Counted from the stretch's first letter, positions 26,484 through 35,487 are shown. The stretch: DNA of 64,000 bases from Bacteroidota bacterium (GCA_023386965.1 JAEWIR010000012.1:4173-68172); one strand, 5' to 3'. Translations and numbers: made by a program. Notes: generated by a model from the letters alone, not told the origin.

Positions 26484-27833
26484 TTACACATCATCAAACT
26501 CTTGAATAATATCTTTTGCCTCAATTGGATTGCCTAAGCTTACTAAGCTTTCAATAATGGCAGATGATTGAATACGATCTTTTGTCTTGTAAGCTAAAAG
26601 ATATAAAAGCGCTTCAGAACTTAATAATATAAACCGTTTAATATCGGTATTCCAAGTAATTTCGTTAATAAAGCTATCAAAATTTGATTTGAACGAATTA
26701 CTTACGATAATAAAACCAATCTTCTTATAACCTTCCTTTTGTAATTTCGGACAATAATGGTTGACGTATTCTTTTATAGCTCTATCGTCAACGCCCAGAC
26801 TATAACCATTTATATAAGCTTTTGCATCTACGATAAAAGCAGTATTCTCTTCCCGGTGTCTTAATATCGCATCTGGATTTCTGCCACTTCCCTGACCTAA
26901 AATCTCAACTTCAAAATCTAATTGTTTGAATATTTCAGCTACTAATTTTTCATAAGCACTTCCTTTCGATGACGAAGATTTTTCTGTTTCCGCACCAAGT
27001 TCTATTAATTTAGAAACTTTAGGAATTAAGTAATCTGATAACTCAAATGAGGCAGTAACTGTTATTGACTTTTCTTCTGCAATTTCAATTTCTACAACCG
27101 CGGTTTTGGTTTCCTTTTTTGGTTGTGTTTGAATGGCTTTATTTGGGTTTCCTTTGAAATTCCAAAATGCGTGTTCTGCATCCCAATTGGACTTTATATT
27201 TCCTGTGTAATCAGATAATATTTCCTTAATTTCCTCATTAAGATTAAAAAAATATTCGTACGCTTTTGCTTGTGAATCATTTTCTTTCCAAATATCTAAT
27301 TCTATAAACGCATTAATTAACGACGTATATAATATGGGCCATTTATCGGCATCTTGCACTTGCCAAAAGTATGATAAGAAATAAGAAACAGAACCAGGAT
27401 TAGGCACTTTGCGTTTATCTTTTGCCTTGCTGTAAATCTCTGTACAGAACTTTTCTAATTTTGAAATTTTAGCTAAAGCATCTTCTAAATTTTTTGGCTG
27501 TTCAATACACGATTTTAAAAGATTGGTTAAAAATGAAATGTTGCTTTCATTCACCTTAACCAATTGATTAAAAAACATTTGCCCTTTAGTTGCCGTAAAG
27601 CCCCATAGGTTGTTTCGTTTATTGAAACTGTCAATATTTGTTTTGAACTCATAGATATTTATAAGATCGGCTTGGAAATCATTAATGAATTTCTTAAGCT
27701 CTATGATTGCTGCACGTCTCGAATCATCTATTTGTACAAGTTCATTCCCTTTGGTATCTACAACTAATTGGTTAGATTGCATGTATTGATCCCAAATATT
27801 TTTTATTTGTTGTTGCTTATCAGTTTGTATCAT
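26484..27833 (-). CDS. nuclease with FokI-type catalytic domain
   Basis: A 449-residue protein. Residues 290-440 closely resemble the FokI cleavage domain: GRNPDAI (FokI SRKPDGA), FIVDAKAYINGYSLGV (FokI VIVDTKAYSGGYNLPI), then IKEYVN, a GFIIVSNSFKSNF strand and an LLSSEALLYLL helix. Asp321, Asp336 and Lys338 correspond to the PD-D-x-K residues of FokI. The N-terminal 230 residues (NNLWGFTATKGQMFF, SYFLSYFWQVQDADKWPILY) look like a recognition or effector module seen in some McrB-type or standalone restriction proteins; I am unsure of its ligand. A charged linker joins the two. It is the last gene of the defence operon, 13 bp after ptuB. Confidence 0.8.
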   Translation of the reverse strand: MIQTDKQQQIKNIWDQYMQSNQLVVDTKGNELVQIDDSRRAAIIELKKFINDFQADLINIYEFKTNIDSFNKRNNLWGFTATKGQMFFNQLVKVNESNISFLTNLLKSCIEQPKNLEDALAKISKLEKFCTEIYSKAKDKRKVPNPGSVSYFLSYFWQVQDADKWPILYTSLINAFIELDIWKENDSQAKAYEYFFNLNEEIKEILSDYTGNIKSNWDAEHAFWNFKGNPNKAIQTQPKKETKTAVVEIEIAEEKSITVTASFELSDYLIPKVSKLIELGAETEKSSSSKGSAYEKLVAEIFKQLDFEVEILGQGSGRNPDAILRHREENTAFIVDAKAYINGYSLGVDDRAIKEYVNHYCPKLQKEGYKKIGFIIVSNSFKSNFDSFINEITWNTDIKRFILLSSEALLYLLAYKTKDRIQSSAIIESLVSLGNPIEAKDIIQEFDDV

Positions 27834-27846
27834 CTATATAATTATA

Positions 27847-28479
27847 TTAACTCGCTCTGCGAATAAAAAACCTATATGAATAATCTGCTAAATTTTTATT
27901 ATTTGAATCATTATAAGCATTTAACTCATCTCTACGTATTTTTGGTCTAGCCCCATTATTAATACCCAAAACTACTAATGTATATCTAGCTTTGTACCTA
28001 TCATTAAATCCTATATCCGTACGAGTTTGTACTTTTCCTGTAGCAAAATCAATGTAATAATAAGCATCAAAATTGTAATTTGGATTGGTAAAATTTAATA
28101 AATATTTTCTATCGAATTTATTAGATTTATTTCCATTACAAGAAGAACAAGACAAAAATAAATTAGGATAATAATAGGCTTTTATAGGTCTAATTGTTTT
28201 CGGGCAAAAATGATCAACTTCAGGTCTATTAATCATAGGAATTACTCTGTTTATATCGCAATAAAAACAATGTTGATCAGATATTAAACCTAAACTTTCA
28301 ACTAATAATTCTGATATATTTACTCTTAAAAATTTTCCCCATTTAAATCTAGTTGAATCTTGATTTCTTTCATAGTTTTCTTTCCAAGCTAATCCTTTTT
28401 TCAAAAAGTTAGGTTTATTCCCCTTTAAAGTTATTAAACAATCCGGTGCTATCGCGGTAACTCTATCAAGATATTCCAT
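27847..28479 (-). CDS. ptuB: HNH endonuclease, PtuB-like (Septu)
   Basis: A 210-residue HNH nuclease. The zinc-knuckle HNH core is CFYCD (Cys71, Cys74), EVDHFCPK (Asp89, His90), YYYPNLFLSCSSCNGNKSNKF (Asn106, Cys111, Cys114, Asn115, as a motif region). This gene and the upstream ATPase gene overlap by 14 bp. An ATPase-HNH pair is the composition of the Septu anti-phage system (PtuA and PtuB), where PtuB is the effector nuclease. It is markedly A+T-rich. No reverse transcriptase or msr/msd is seen nearby, so it is not the retron-associated version. Confidence 0.8.
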   Translation of the reverse strand: MEYLDRVTAIAPDCLITLKGNKPNFLKKGLAWKENYERNQDSTRFKWGKFLRVNISELLVESLGLISDQHCFYCDINRVIPMINRPEVDHFCPKTIRPIKAYYYPNLFLSCSSCNGNKSNKFDRKYLLNFTNPNYNFDAYYYIDFATGKVQTRTDIGFNDRYKARYTLVVLGINNGARPKIRRDELNAYNDSNNKNLADYSYRFFIRRAS

Positions 28480-29950
28480 CTAATTCAAAATTTACAAGTC
28501 TTTTAAGTTGTTTTAATTCTCTATTGATAATTACTCTTGTTTCCTCTCCATAATTATCAAGTCTTAATATCAATTCTTTAAATAACTTGATATCGATATT
28601 CTGATTATTTATAATATTATTTCTAAAAATTCTAAATTCATCTAAATCAGATTCAATATTTTCTTTAAAACGTTCATTAACTCCAAATAAAACATCTGTT
28701 ATTACTTCTGTATCTAGTATTTTATTTTCATTAATAATATTTTTACCATTTTGATCAAATATTAATATTGAATCAAATCTTGTTGATTGTGCTACGTAAG
28801 GACTATGTGATGTAGTAATAATTTGAGTATAACTTTCACTAAATTTACTTTGTAAATATGGTATCAATTCTCTCTGTCTTTGTGGGTGAAGATAGGCATC
28901 TGGTTCATCTAAAAATAGTACAGTATTTTCACGACATAATACATTTTTTATAGCTTCAAGAATAATAATTTGTTGTTCACCTTCACTTAAATCATTAATT
29001 GAAATAATTTCACCATTCAAATTTATATTTACATCAATATTTTTTATAAAACCAATTCTAAATAAAAGACTTATAAATTGAAAAGCTAAGAATTTACTAT
29101 CGCCAACAAATATATTCTCTACTCTATCTGTAACTCTACTAACAGCTTCCAAAATTCCACTATGGTATCCAATTTCAATAAAATCAATATTTTTTTCGTC
29201 ATCTCGTTCAACTCCATTATATGAATGTTTTAAGATGCCATCCATATATGCTCTTAAATATCCTGTTAACTTGAATAAATCACTTGCATCAGTATTTTTT
29301 GTATAACGATATTGTTTAATGTTAAATCTCACACTATCAATAAAGAAATCCTTATTATTTAATGGAATTTTACAATCATTATCAATGAAGTTTAGAATAA
29401 ATAATAAAGGATAATAATCTTTTCTTATGTAGATAATATTTTTTAAAATATTATTTATTGCTTTAGATACTTTTTTTAAGTTTGTCTTTCTATATAAATC
29501 TCCTGCTTGCTCATCTTCTGTTAGATCAATTATATTTTCAAGTGTTGTACAAGCTCCAGAATAGTAAAAAATCAAATTATCAGGCAAATATTTTAATTGT
29601 TCATCTTTTGATTTTATCTCGTTACCATCACAAAACATTTTATATTCTTTGTCATACTGAAGCTTAATATGATGAATTGTAAGTTTTGAAGAATGTGTAG
29701 TACTTGTAGATTCAATTATTTGTGAGACATTAATACTATAATCTATTTCAAAATTAAATTCTTTACTATGAATTGGCTGTTCTAGTATATGACTCTTTAT
29801 ATTAGAAAAAATTATTGCAATAGCTTCCAATATTGTTGATTTACCAGAACCATTTACACCAATAAGTAACTGAATGTCTTTTCCTAGTTCAATGTCTGAA
29901 CTAGGATTAAACATTTTATAATTTTGAATTTTTAGTGAGATAATCTTCAT
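28466..29950 (-). CDS. ptuA: AAA/ABC-type ATPase, PtuA-like (Septu)
   Basis: A 494-residue SMC/ABC-like ATPase. Walker A GVNGSGKST (residues 31-39), signature LSEGEQQ (321-327), Walker B VLFLDEPDAYLHP (344-356) and H-loop TTSHSP (379-384). The central part between is less conserved and probably forms a short coiled coil or lid. In Septu, PtuA oligomers hold PtuB and sense phage infection; that is established for the family, and the function here is inferred from pairing and overlap with the HNH gene. It starts 26 bp after hsdS. Base composition is more A+T-rich than the methyltransferase gene. Confidence 0.82.
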   Translation of the reverse strand: MKIISLKIQNYKMFNPSSDIELGKDIQLLIGVNGSGKSTILEAIAIIFSNIKSHILEQPIHSKEFNFEIDYSINVSQIIESTSTTHSSKLTIHHIKLQYDKEYKMFCDGNEIKSKDEQLKYLPDNLIFYYSGACTTLENIIDLTEDEQAGDLYRKTNLKKVSKAINNILKNIIYIRKDYYPLLFILNFIDNDCKIPLNNKDFFIDSVRFNIKQYRYTKNTDASDLFKLTGYLRAYMDGILKHSYNGVERDDEKNIDFIEIGYHSGILEAVSRVTDRVENIFVGDSKFLAFQFISLLFRIGFIKNIDVNINLNGEIISINDLSEGEQQIIILEAIKNVLCRENTVLFLDEPDAYLHPQRQRELIPYLQSKFSESYTQIITTSHSPYVAQSTRFDSILIFDQNGKNIINENKILDTEVITDVLFGVNERFKENIESDLDEFRIFRNNIINNQNIDIKLFKELILRLDNYGEETRVIINRELKQLKRLVNFELDGIS

Positions 29951-29976
29951 CGTTAATAATAGTAGTCTGGGTTAAG

Positions 29977-31329
29977 TTATTGAAAAATTGCTTTCTCAAA
30001 TTCTTCGTTGGCTTGGTGTTTTAATTGCTTTGCTAAAACTAATTTTTTCATCTTTGAATTTCTAAGTTCACCAGTCTCATTAGCTATTTTAATTTGTATA
30101 TCTAATGGTGGTATTGGAAATAAAAAATCTTGCATTTCCTGTGCATTAATATTTGCTTGCCCCGTAATCTGGCGACTTACCATATCTTTTTGAATCTGTA
30201 ATATTGATGAATTAAACAATTCATTAATATACCTCACATTAGCCTTAGTATCATCAAATTTTACACGAATTAAATAAGAAGCAAATGTATATTTACCATC
30301 TTCAATAAAAATTGCAGTTTTGCCTACTAATTCTTTACTATTAGTACGATTAAAAAGCAGATCATTCTTATTTAAAATAAACTTTTCAAAAGATTTTTCA
30401 TCCTTTAAATATTTTATATCATTTAGGTTCAAAGTAGCATCGTTGATATTATTCATTCTTAACATTGGCAAACCCAAATCCTCTTTAGAAGCTTTTTCAG
30501 ACAAACCATATTGATAAGATTCTATTACTTCTCTTAATTTTATAAGATTATATTTCCCAGTTTCTAAAAAATTTAATTTTGAAAATTTAGATAGATAATC
30601 AATAGCCCAACGATCTATTTTATTAAAACTAATTGTTTTCAATAGTTTTGAAGTTTTTTGATTCTCAATATTTTTAGATAATCCCAATTCAGTAAACAAA
30701 TACTTTTCAATTTCTTGATCGATGTTATTTGCTTCAATTTCTAATTGATTGGCTTCTTTTACTTTCGCAAAATACGAATCTACAATAGCTTGTTGTTCAT
30801 GGATTGTTGGTAATGGAATTTCTAAATCTATTAATTTATCAAAACTTAAATTCTGACGAACTGATCCTGTTGTATTTTCATTGATTACTTTATTAAAAGT
30901 ATCTGTTTTAAACACTAGAAATAAATATTTTGGCAACAAATTCTCTTTACAACTAAATACAACATAAGCAGGGCTGATATATTCATTTATATGCTCCTCT
31001 AAGCGAATACCAATTGATCCCACATTAATACGATAAGGATTATAAGCAATCCAACCGATTTCCATTTTTTTGTATGGCTGATTGATATCTTTTCCTTTTT
31101 GTACATAAGCGTCAAAAATTCCCGTTTTGTTGTTTACGCCTAGAATCCCAAAATCTTTTTCCTCTTCTAAAAAAAGTTTATATTTTTTACTTTCCTCATT
31201 AATACAAGAACTTAGTTTTACAACCTCAAAATTTGAGCTTACTGATTTTGAAGTATACCTTTTAGTATCCCATAAATCAAGTCTGGAAAATGGGACAATT
31301 TTTAAAAAATGATTAGTGCTAACTTCCAT
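29977..31329 (-). CDS. hsdS: type I/BcgI-type restriction specificity subunit
   Basis: DNA-recognition subunit (450 residues) with two target-recognition domains. The first is followed by a conserved coil (LPTIHEQQAIVDSYFAKVKEA, about residues 175-200, here cited as a region); the second by PIPPLDIQIKIANETGELRN and a C-terminal helix. The TRDs are the parts that set sequence specificity and cannot be read from sequence. Its ATG overlaps the TAA of the methyltransferase gene by one base (31329), a sign of translational coupling. Confidence 0.9.
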   Translation of the reverse strand: MEVSTNHFLKIVPFSRLDLWDTKRYTSKSVSSNFEVVKLSSCINEESKKYKLFLEEEKDFGILGVNNKTGIFDAYVQKGKDINQPYKKMEIGWIAYNPYRINVGSIGIRLEEHINEYISPAYVVFSCKENLLPKYLFLVFKTDTFNKVINENTTGSVRQNLSFDKLIDLEIPLPTIHEQQAIVDSYFAKVKEANQLEIEANNIDQEIEKYLFTELGLSKNIENQKTSKLLKTISFNKIDRWAIDYLSKFSKLNFLETGKYNLIKLREVIESYQYGLSEKASKEDLGLPMLRMNNINDATLNLNDIKYLKDEKSFEKFILNKNDLLFNRTNSKELVGKTAIFIEDGKYTFASYLIRVKFDDTKANVRYINELFNSSILQIQKDMVSRQITGQANINAQEMQDFLFPIPPLDIQIKIANETGELRNSKMKKLVLAKQLKHQANEEFEKAIFQ

Positions 31330-33599
31330 TAGTTATAAAAGATTTCAGGTTCGCCCACCACATTGTTCTCCGCTACAGGAATACGATATACCTGGCTTCC
31401 AATTTCCTCATATTTTATGTCTTTAAAGCGCTTATTCCATAATTTATTATCAATACGGTACTGCCTAAATTCATTGGCCAATGGTTCTAAATCATTTTCA
31501 ATTTTAGCCCCTGTGGTACTGATCCCTGCTTTTTCAACCTCTGCAATAGGGATTTGGTAATTGAATTTCTCTTTTACCATAGACTTAATCTCCGATTCAA
31601 TTTTTGCTTTCATGGCTTTTTCTTCCGCTTTCAACGCTTTTTTTTCGTCGGCAGACAAGGCCTCTTTTCCTTTTTTCGATAAGGCTGTCTTTATTTCTTT
31701 TAAGCGAGGTTCGTAGTTGGCTTGTACTGTTTTAGTGGCTTCTTTTACGATGGCATGGTAAGTTGCCTGTTCTTCTTCTGTAAACTTTTTAAAAAATAAC
31801 AAGCTGGGCTTTACGGTAGCTCCACTAGCAATAAACACATCTTGAGGAATAGAGGTAATCAACAAAATCTTCGCTTTACTTTCTACGAAATCACGAACTT
31901 TCTGAAGGTTGGTATTGTTGAGCACGCCTTCCGGCAGAACAATTCCCATACGTCCGCCAGGTACCAGTAAATTTAGACAGCGCTCAATGAATAAAACTTC
32001 TGTTAAAGTGCTCAATTTCCCGGTTTCATAAAGATTCAATAAAGGCTTACCGATATTTTCATTTACCTGTTTTAACGCATTGGTATAGGCAGGATTATCG
32101 GGTGTATCGTAGCGGTCCTTGTATTTTGCGATTCGCTCAAAGTCAGTATATTTATCAGCATCTGTGATTTTTAATGTTTTCTCGACGCGAGCACCAAAGG
32201 GGGGATTGGTTAAAATCACATCAAAACGGTTTTCAAATATTCCATTTACATTTAATAAACCATCATTATGATGTACGCCGCCGTGACCATCACCGTGCAT
32301 AATCATATTCATCTTTGCTGTGCGGCTCATACGGGGATTCGCATCTGTCCCGAAAATCCGTTCGTAGCTAAGTTCCCGCAATCTGCTTTTGGAGTTGTTA
32401 ATATCAAGTTCTGCATTTAATTTGGCAAATAAATCTGTTACGTGGTCATCTACTTTTTCCTTTTCTTTCTCAGGAAGCTTATTGTATTCATCTGTATAGT
32501 ATTGTACTTTGATTTTGTCTTTTGCTGCCTGAATCTCATTTTCAATTTTTGCACGAACGTATTCGAAGGCTTTTATTAAGAATCCTCCGGAACCACAACA
32601 GGGATCGCAGATGTTTTCACCCTCCTGCGGATCCAGTACATCTACCATAAAATCTACGACGGTTCGGGGAGTAAAGAATTGGCCAAGCTCCCCTCTAAAT
32701 GTGCGTCCTAAGAACTGTTCGAATGCAATTCCTTTCACATCATCAGAAGTTGTGGAAAGATTGTAGATCTGCAGTTCTTTGACAATTGCTTCGAAACTGT
32801 TTTCTCTAATTCTTAATATTTCAGTTGGTTCGAATAAATCATCGTCCCTGAAATCATGTTTGGTCTGCTCGAACAAGAACTGATAAAAATCTTTGCCATC
32901 TTTAGGCTTGTATTTTTCGTAACTCGCTTTATCATGTTTGAATGCTTCTTCGGAAAAAATCTGATGCTCTGAATTGGCTCTCTCGTATCTGATTTTAATG
33001 AATAATACCTTTGAGATTTCGTCAAAAGCGGCTTCAGGAGATAGTTTATCGTTATTACGGATAATATTATGACACTTAAATAATAGTTTTGAAAATTCGT
33101 CTCTTGTAAAAGCTTTCGTCTGTTTTAACAATTCGTCGATTTTCTTTTCACTTTTAATTTCTTCTGCATTGGGAATATTGACGATTTCTTCCAGCCTCTT
33201 TGGGATATGTCCTTTAACCACTTTGAAAATACGGGTCTCCTTTTCATTGGTTGTAACAAAGAAATCAGCACCAGCCCAGGAAGCATAGTTGTATCCCTGA
33301 AAATAATCTTCTTCGTGAATCGTAATGTGTTCCGCTTTACATTCAACAACTATTACAGGGCTTTTATCAGCTAATTTATCAGCTTCACTTTTCCAAATAA
33401 CTATATCAGCCATCGCACGACCCTGTCCCCGTTTAGAGTTACTCACCTGAATTTCCTGGGCCATTTGATTTAAATCAAAACCGTAAGAACTGATTAGTCG
33501 GACAATATAATTTTGTCTTACTTCTTCTTCCGGTTTTAAGACCAACCATTTATCTTTTAAAGGAGCATAAATTTTGTTGTCTTTAATTTGAACTTCCAT
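31329..33599 (-). CDS. nuclease-methyltransferase fusion (HsdR_N plus N-6 DNA methylase)
   Basis: A 756-residue fusion. Residues 20-135 match the HsdR N-terminal nuclease fold, with PD-(D/E)xK residues Asp65 (ADIVIWK) and Glu86-x-Lys88 (VVECKAE). Residues 160-620 are a type I-like N6-adenine methyltransferase with motif I DPCCGSGGF (332-340), FFTPRTVVDFMVD before it and catalytic NPPF (465-468). A Lys/Glu-rich helical stretch follows (about residues 620-690). Nuclease and methylase in one chain with a separate S subunit is the BcgI (type IIB/IIG) architecture. No HsdR helicase-translocase gene lies in the operon or the window. It modifies host DNA and probably cuts unmodified DNA. Confidence 0.88.
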   Translation of the reverse strand: MEVQIKDNKIYAPLKDKWLVLKPEEEVRQNYIVRLISSYGFDLNQMAQEIQVSNSKRGQGRAMADIVIWKSEADKLADKSPVIVVECKAEHITIHEEDYFQGYNYASWAGADFFVTTNEKETRIFKVVKGHIPKRLEEIVNIPNAEEIKSEKKIDELLKQTKAFTRDEFSKLLFKCHNIIRNNDKLSPEAAFDEISKVLFIKIRYERANSEHQIFSEEAFKHDKASYEKYKPKDGKDFYQFLFEQTKHDFRDDDLFEPTEILRIRENSFEAIVKELQIYNLSTTSDDVKGIAFEQFLGRTFRGELGQFFTPRTVVDFMVDVLDPQEGENICDPCCGSGGFLIKAFEYVRAKIENEIQAAKDKIKVQYYTDEYNKLPEKEKEKVDDHVTDLFAKLNAELDINNSKSRLRELSYERIFGTDANPRMSRTAKMNMIMHGDGHGGVHHNDGLLNVNGIFENRFDVILTNPPFGARVEKTLKITDADKYTDFERIAKYKDRYDTPDNPAYTNALKQVNENIGKPLLNLYETGKLSTLTEVLFIERCLNLLVPGGRMGIVLPEGVLNNTNLQKVRDFVESKAKILLITSIPQDVFIASGATVKPSLLFFKKFTEEEQATYHAIVKEATKTVQANYEPRLKEIKTALSKKGKEALSADEKKALKAEEKAMKAKIESEIKSMVKEKFNYQIPIAEVEKAGISTTGAKIENDLEPLANEFRQYRIDNKLWNKRFKDIKYEEIGSQVYRIPVAENNVVGEPEIFYN

Positions 33600-33600
33600 A

Positions 33601-33819
33601 TTATATCGTCGAGTTTAATAGTTCTTTAATATCAATTTTTAATAATTGGGCAATCTGTGCCATTGTTTCAACTGACGGTTGTACCTCATTTCGGCACCAT
33701 CTCGAAACAGTGGTTTCAGACTTATGTAGTTCAGCAGCAAGCCACTTGCCTGTCTTCTGTTTTTCAGCCAACACTGCCTTAAGTCTGTTAATTGGTATTT
33801 CCTGCATAGAAATGTACAT
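33601..33819 (-). CDS. XRE-family HTH regulator of the defence operon
   Basis: A 72-residue HTH protein: INRLKAVLAEKQKTGKWLAA, then ELHKSETTVSRWCRNEVQPS (recognition helix) and ETMAQIAQLLKIDIKELL. It is the first gene of the operon; one base separates its stop from the methyltransferase ATG. Small XRE proteins in this position are usually controller (C) proteins or repressors that time restriction against modification. An alternative start Met lies four codons in (33807). Confidence 0.85.
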   Translation of the reverse strand: MYISMQEIPINRLKAVLAEKQKTGKWLAAELHKSETTVSRWCRNEVQPSVETMAQIAQLLKIDIKELLNSTI

Positions 33820-34153
33820 TTGGTGTAAATATATTAAAAAATGCAGATCAATTTATGGATGAATTTAGTAATCACAATGAAATACTATAATGGTAAAAGA
33901 GGCAGAGATTAAGGTGCAAGAACAACTAACAAATAACTAAGGCTCAACCATAGCAGTTATATACTGTCAGGCAGCTTATTAGGAACTGGTAAACCTTCGC
34001 AAAAGTTCTCTGTCCAACCTAAACAGTCCTTTCGAAAAGTTGATAATTTCGCCATTGCGATGAGCTTTTGTGTTGATTATTTTAGCATAACTGACCGATC
34101 CGTACCTCACCTTTACTCAGCTCCTTCGGCTGAATTTTTGCTTTAAAACCGGC
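33820..34153. other. right border of the defence region
   Basis: No gene is seen. It holds the promoter region of the minus-strand operon (TATATTTA near 33828-33835 on the minus strand, one mismatch from the -7 consensus) and, near 34115-34140, a short hairpin TCAGC/GCTGA followed by ATTTTTG. I found no tRNA, integrase or direct-repeat att site here. Confidence 0.45.
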
Positions 34154-35260
34154 ATGTACAGACTGAAACCCACCATCTTTCTGCTGATTATTCTGATGAC
34201 TTTCACTTCCTGCGATGGTCTGAAAGAATCGATGAGTAAAGTTTTTGATACCTCTGCCCGTGCAAAGTACGAAAGGAAGTTTTCCGGTCCGGACAGCCTG
34301 CTGACGCTGTGGAAAAAAGAATATTCCCTGGCAGTGGCAAATAACCTGAAGATTCCGGACGGCTTTTCCGTTCATGCCTACAGTAGTGCAGATGAACTTC
34401 ATGCGCTGGGATATTCGCTGGAACTGGTACAGGGTGATGAGTTAAGGATTGAGGTACAGCCTAACAGTTCCCAAACAAAGTTTTTTATTGATGTTTACGA
34501 AGACGCCCAGGCACCGGAGCCGACTGAAAGTGAGCTTCTTGAAAACGGCCTGTTCAGCAAGGTCATAGAGCGGAACGGAACCTATAGGGTAGTCCTTCAA
34601 CCCGAGATCATGCATCGGGGAAACTTTACCTTAAGTTTTTATACTCAGCCCTCTCTGGCTTTTCCTGTAGCCGGAAAAGGAAACAAAGATGCACAGAGTT
34701 TCTGGGGTGCCGAGCGCGACAGCGGTGCCCGGAGCCATGAGGGTGTGGATATCTTTGCTCCGCGGGGTACGCCTGTTGTGGCGGTAACCAACGGATACAT
34801 AACCCGCACGGGAAATTCCGGCCTCGGAGGCAAGCAGGTTTGGCAGCGCGACGGAGTTTTTGGCCAGTCTTATTATTATGCTCATCTGGACAGCATCATT
34901 GCGTTCGACGGACAGCAGGTAAAAGCAGGCGACACCCTCGGCCTTGTGGGCAGCACCGGAAACGCAGAAGGTGGTGCGCCTCATCTCCATTTTGGAATTT
35001 ATACCCGTGGCGGTGCTGTGAATCCGTATCCTTTCATCCGGAAAAGAGCTGTGCCGTCCAAAACTGAAGCCGTTAACCCACCGGGAAATTCCTTGAAATC
35101 CGGTACCAATATCCGGCTGGGTCCGGGAACGGATTACGCTATTGCGAAAACTTCTTCGGAAGCCACACAGGTGCAGATTCTGGCCGGAAACGGAAAGTGG
35201 TCCCACATCAGGTTAAAGGACCAGACTGAAGGTTTTGTTACTGTTTCCCAACTTAAATAA
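34154..35260 (+). CDS. M23 peptidase lipoprotein with C-terminal SH3 domain
   Basis: Cell-wall endopeptidase (LytM/M23, zinc) exported as a lipoprotein: signal peptide with lipobox FTSC (Cys20). The N-terminal third is of unknown fold. The M23 domain has SHEGVDIFAPRGTPV (zinc ligands His and Asp of HxxxD), then YYYAHLD and PHLHFGIY. All expected metal ligands are present, so it should be active on peptidoglycan cross-links. A bacterial SH3 domain (NIRLGPGTDYAIAKTSS) at the end likely binds peptidoglycan. Length 368 residues; it is a single gene, ATG at 34154. Confidence 0.92.
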   Translation: MYRLKPTIFLLIILMTFTSCDGLKESMSKVFDTSARAKYERKFSGPDSLLTLWKKEYSLAVANNLKIPDGFSVHAYSSADELHALGYSLELVQGDELRIEVQPNSSQTKFFIDVYEDAQAPEPTESELLENGLFSKVIERNGTYRVVLQPEIMHRGNFTLSFYTQPSLAFPVAGKGNKDAQSFWGAERDSGARSHEGVDIFAPRGTPVVAVTNGYITRTGNSGLGGKQVWQRDGVFGQSYYYAHLDSIIAFDGQQVKAGDTLGLVGSTGNAEGGAPHLHFGIYTRGGAVNPYPFIRKRAVPSKTEAVNPPGNSLKSGTNIRLGPGTDYAIAKTSSEATQVQILAGNGKWSHIRLKDQTEGFVTVSQLK

Positions 35261-35364
35261 AATCCGCTGAATAGATTTAAGGTTAGAACGGTTTTTGATG
35301 AACAAACCGGGATTACGGAAATCCTTTTTTATAATTTTATTACTTTAGCACAAAACATTTGAAT

Positions 35365-35487
35365 ATGGTTAACAATTTCAGTTGGGATTTATTCCTCATT
35401 CAGTCCGTTTCATTCATCATCGGACTCTTTTTGTTTTATCTTATTACAAAGTTTGCTTTCCGCCTTTATTCGCGGCTAAAGAATTAG
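35365..35487 (+). CDS. 40-residue single-span membrane protein
   Basis: A short ORF starting MVNNFSWDLFLIQSVSF, with one strong TM segment (IIGLFLFYLITKFAF) and a basic tail (RLYSRLKN). TACTTTAG at 35341-35348, one mismatch from the -7 consensus, precedes the ATG by 16 nt. The TM segment, positive-inside tail and promoter support a real gene; the function is unknown. Confidence 0.55.
   Translation: MVNNFSWDLFLIQSVSFIIGLFLFYLITKFAFRLYSRLKN

Noticed and set aside
26484..29950. Retron-type system (Septu-like effectors with reverse transcriptase)
   Set aside because: No reverse transcriptase gene or msr/msd-like inverted structure was seen near ptuA and ptuB.
33820..34153. Attachment site or integrase at the defence-region border
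   Set aside because: No direct repeat matching 26384-26483, no tRNA and no recombinase gene was found; mechanism of gain remains unknown.
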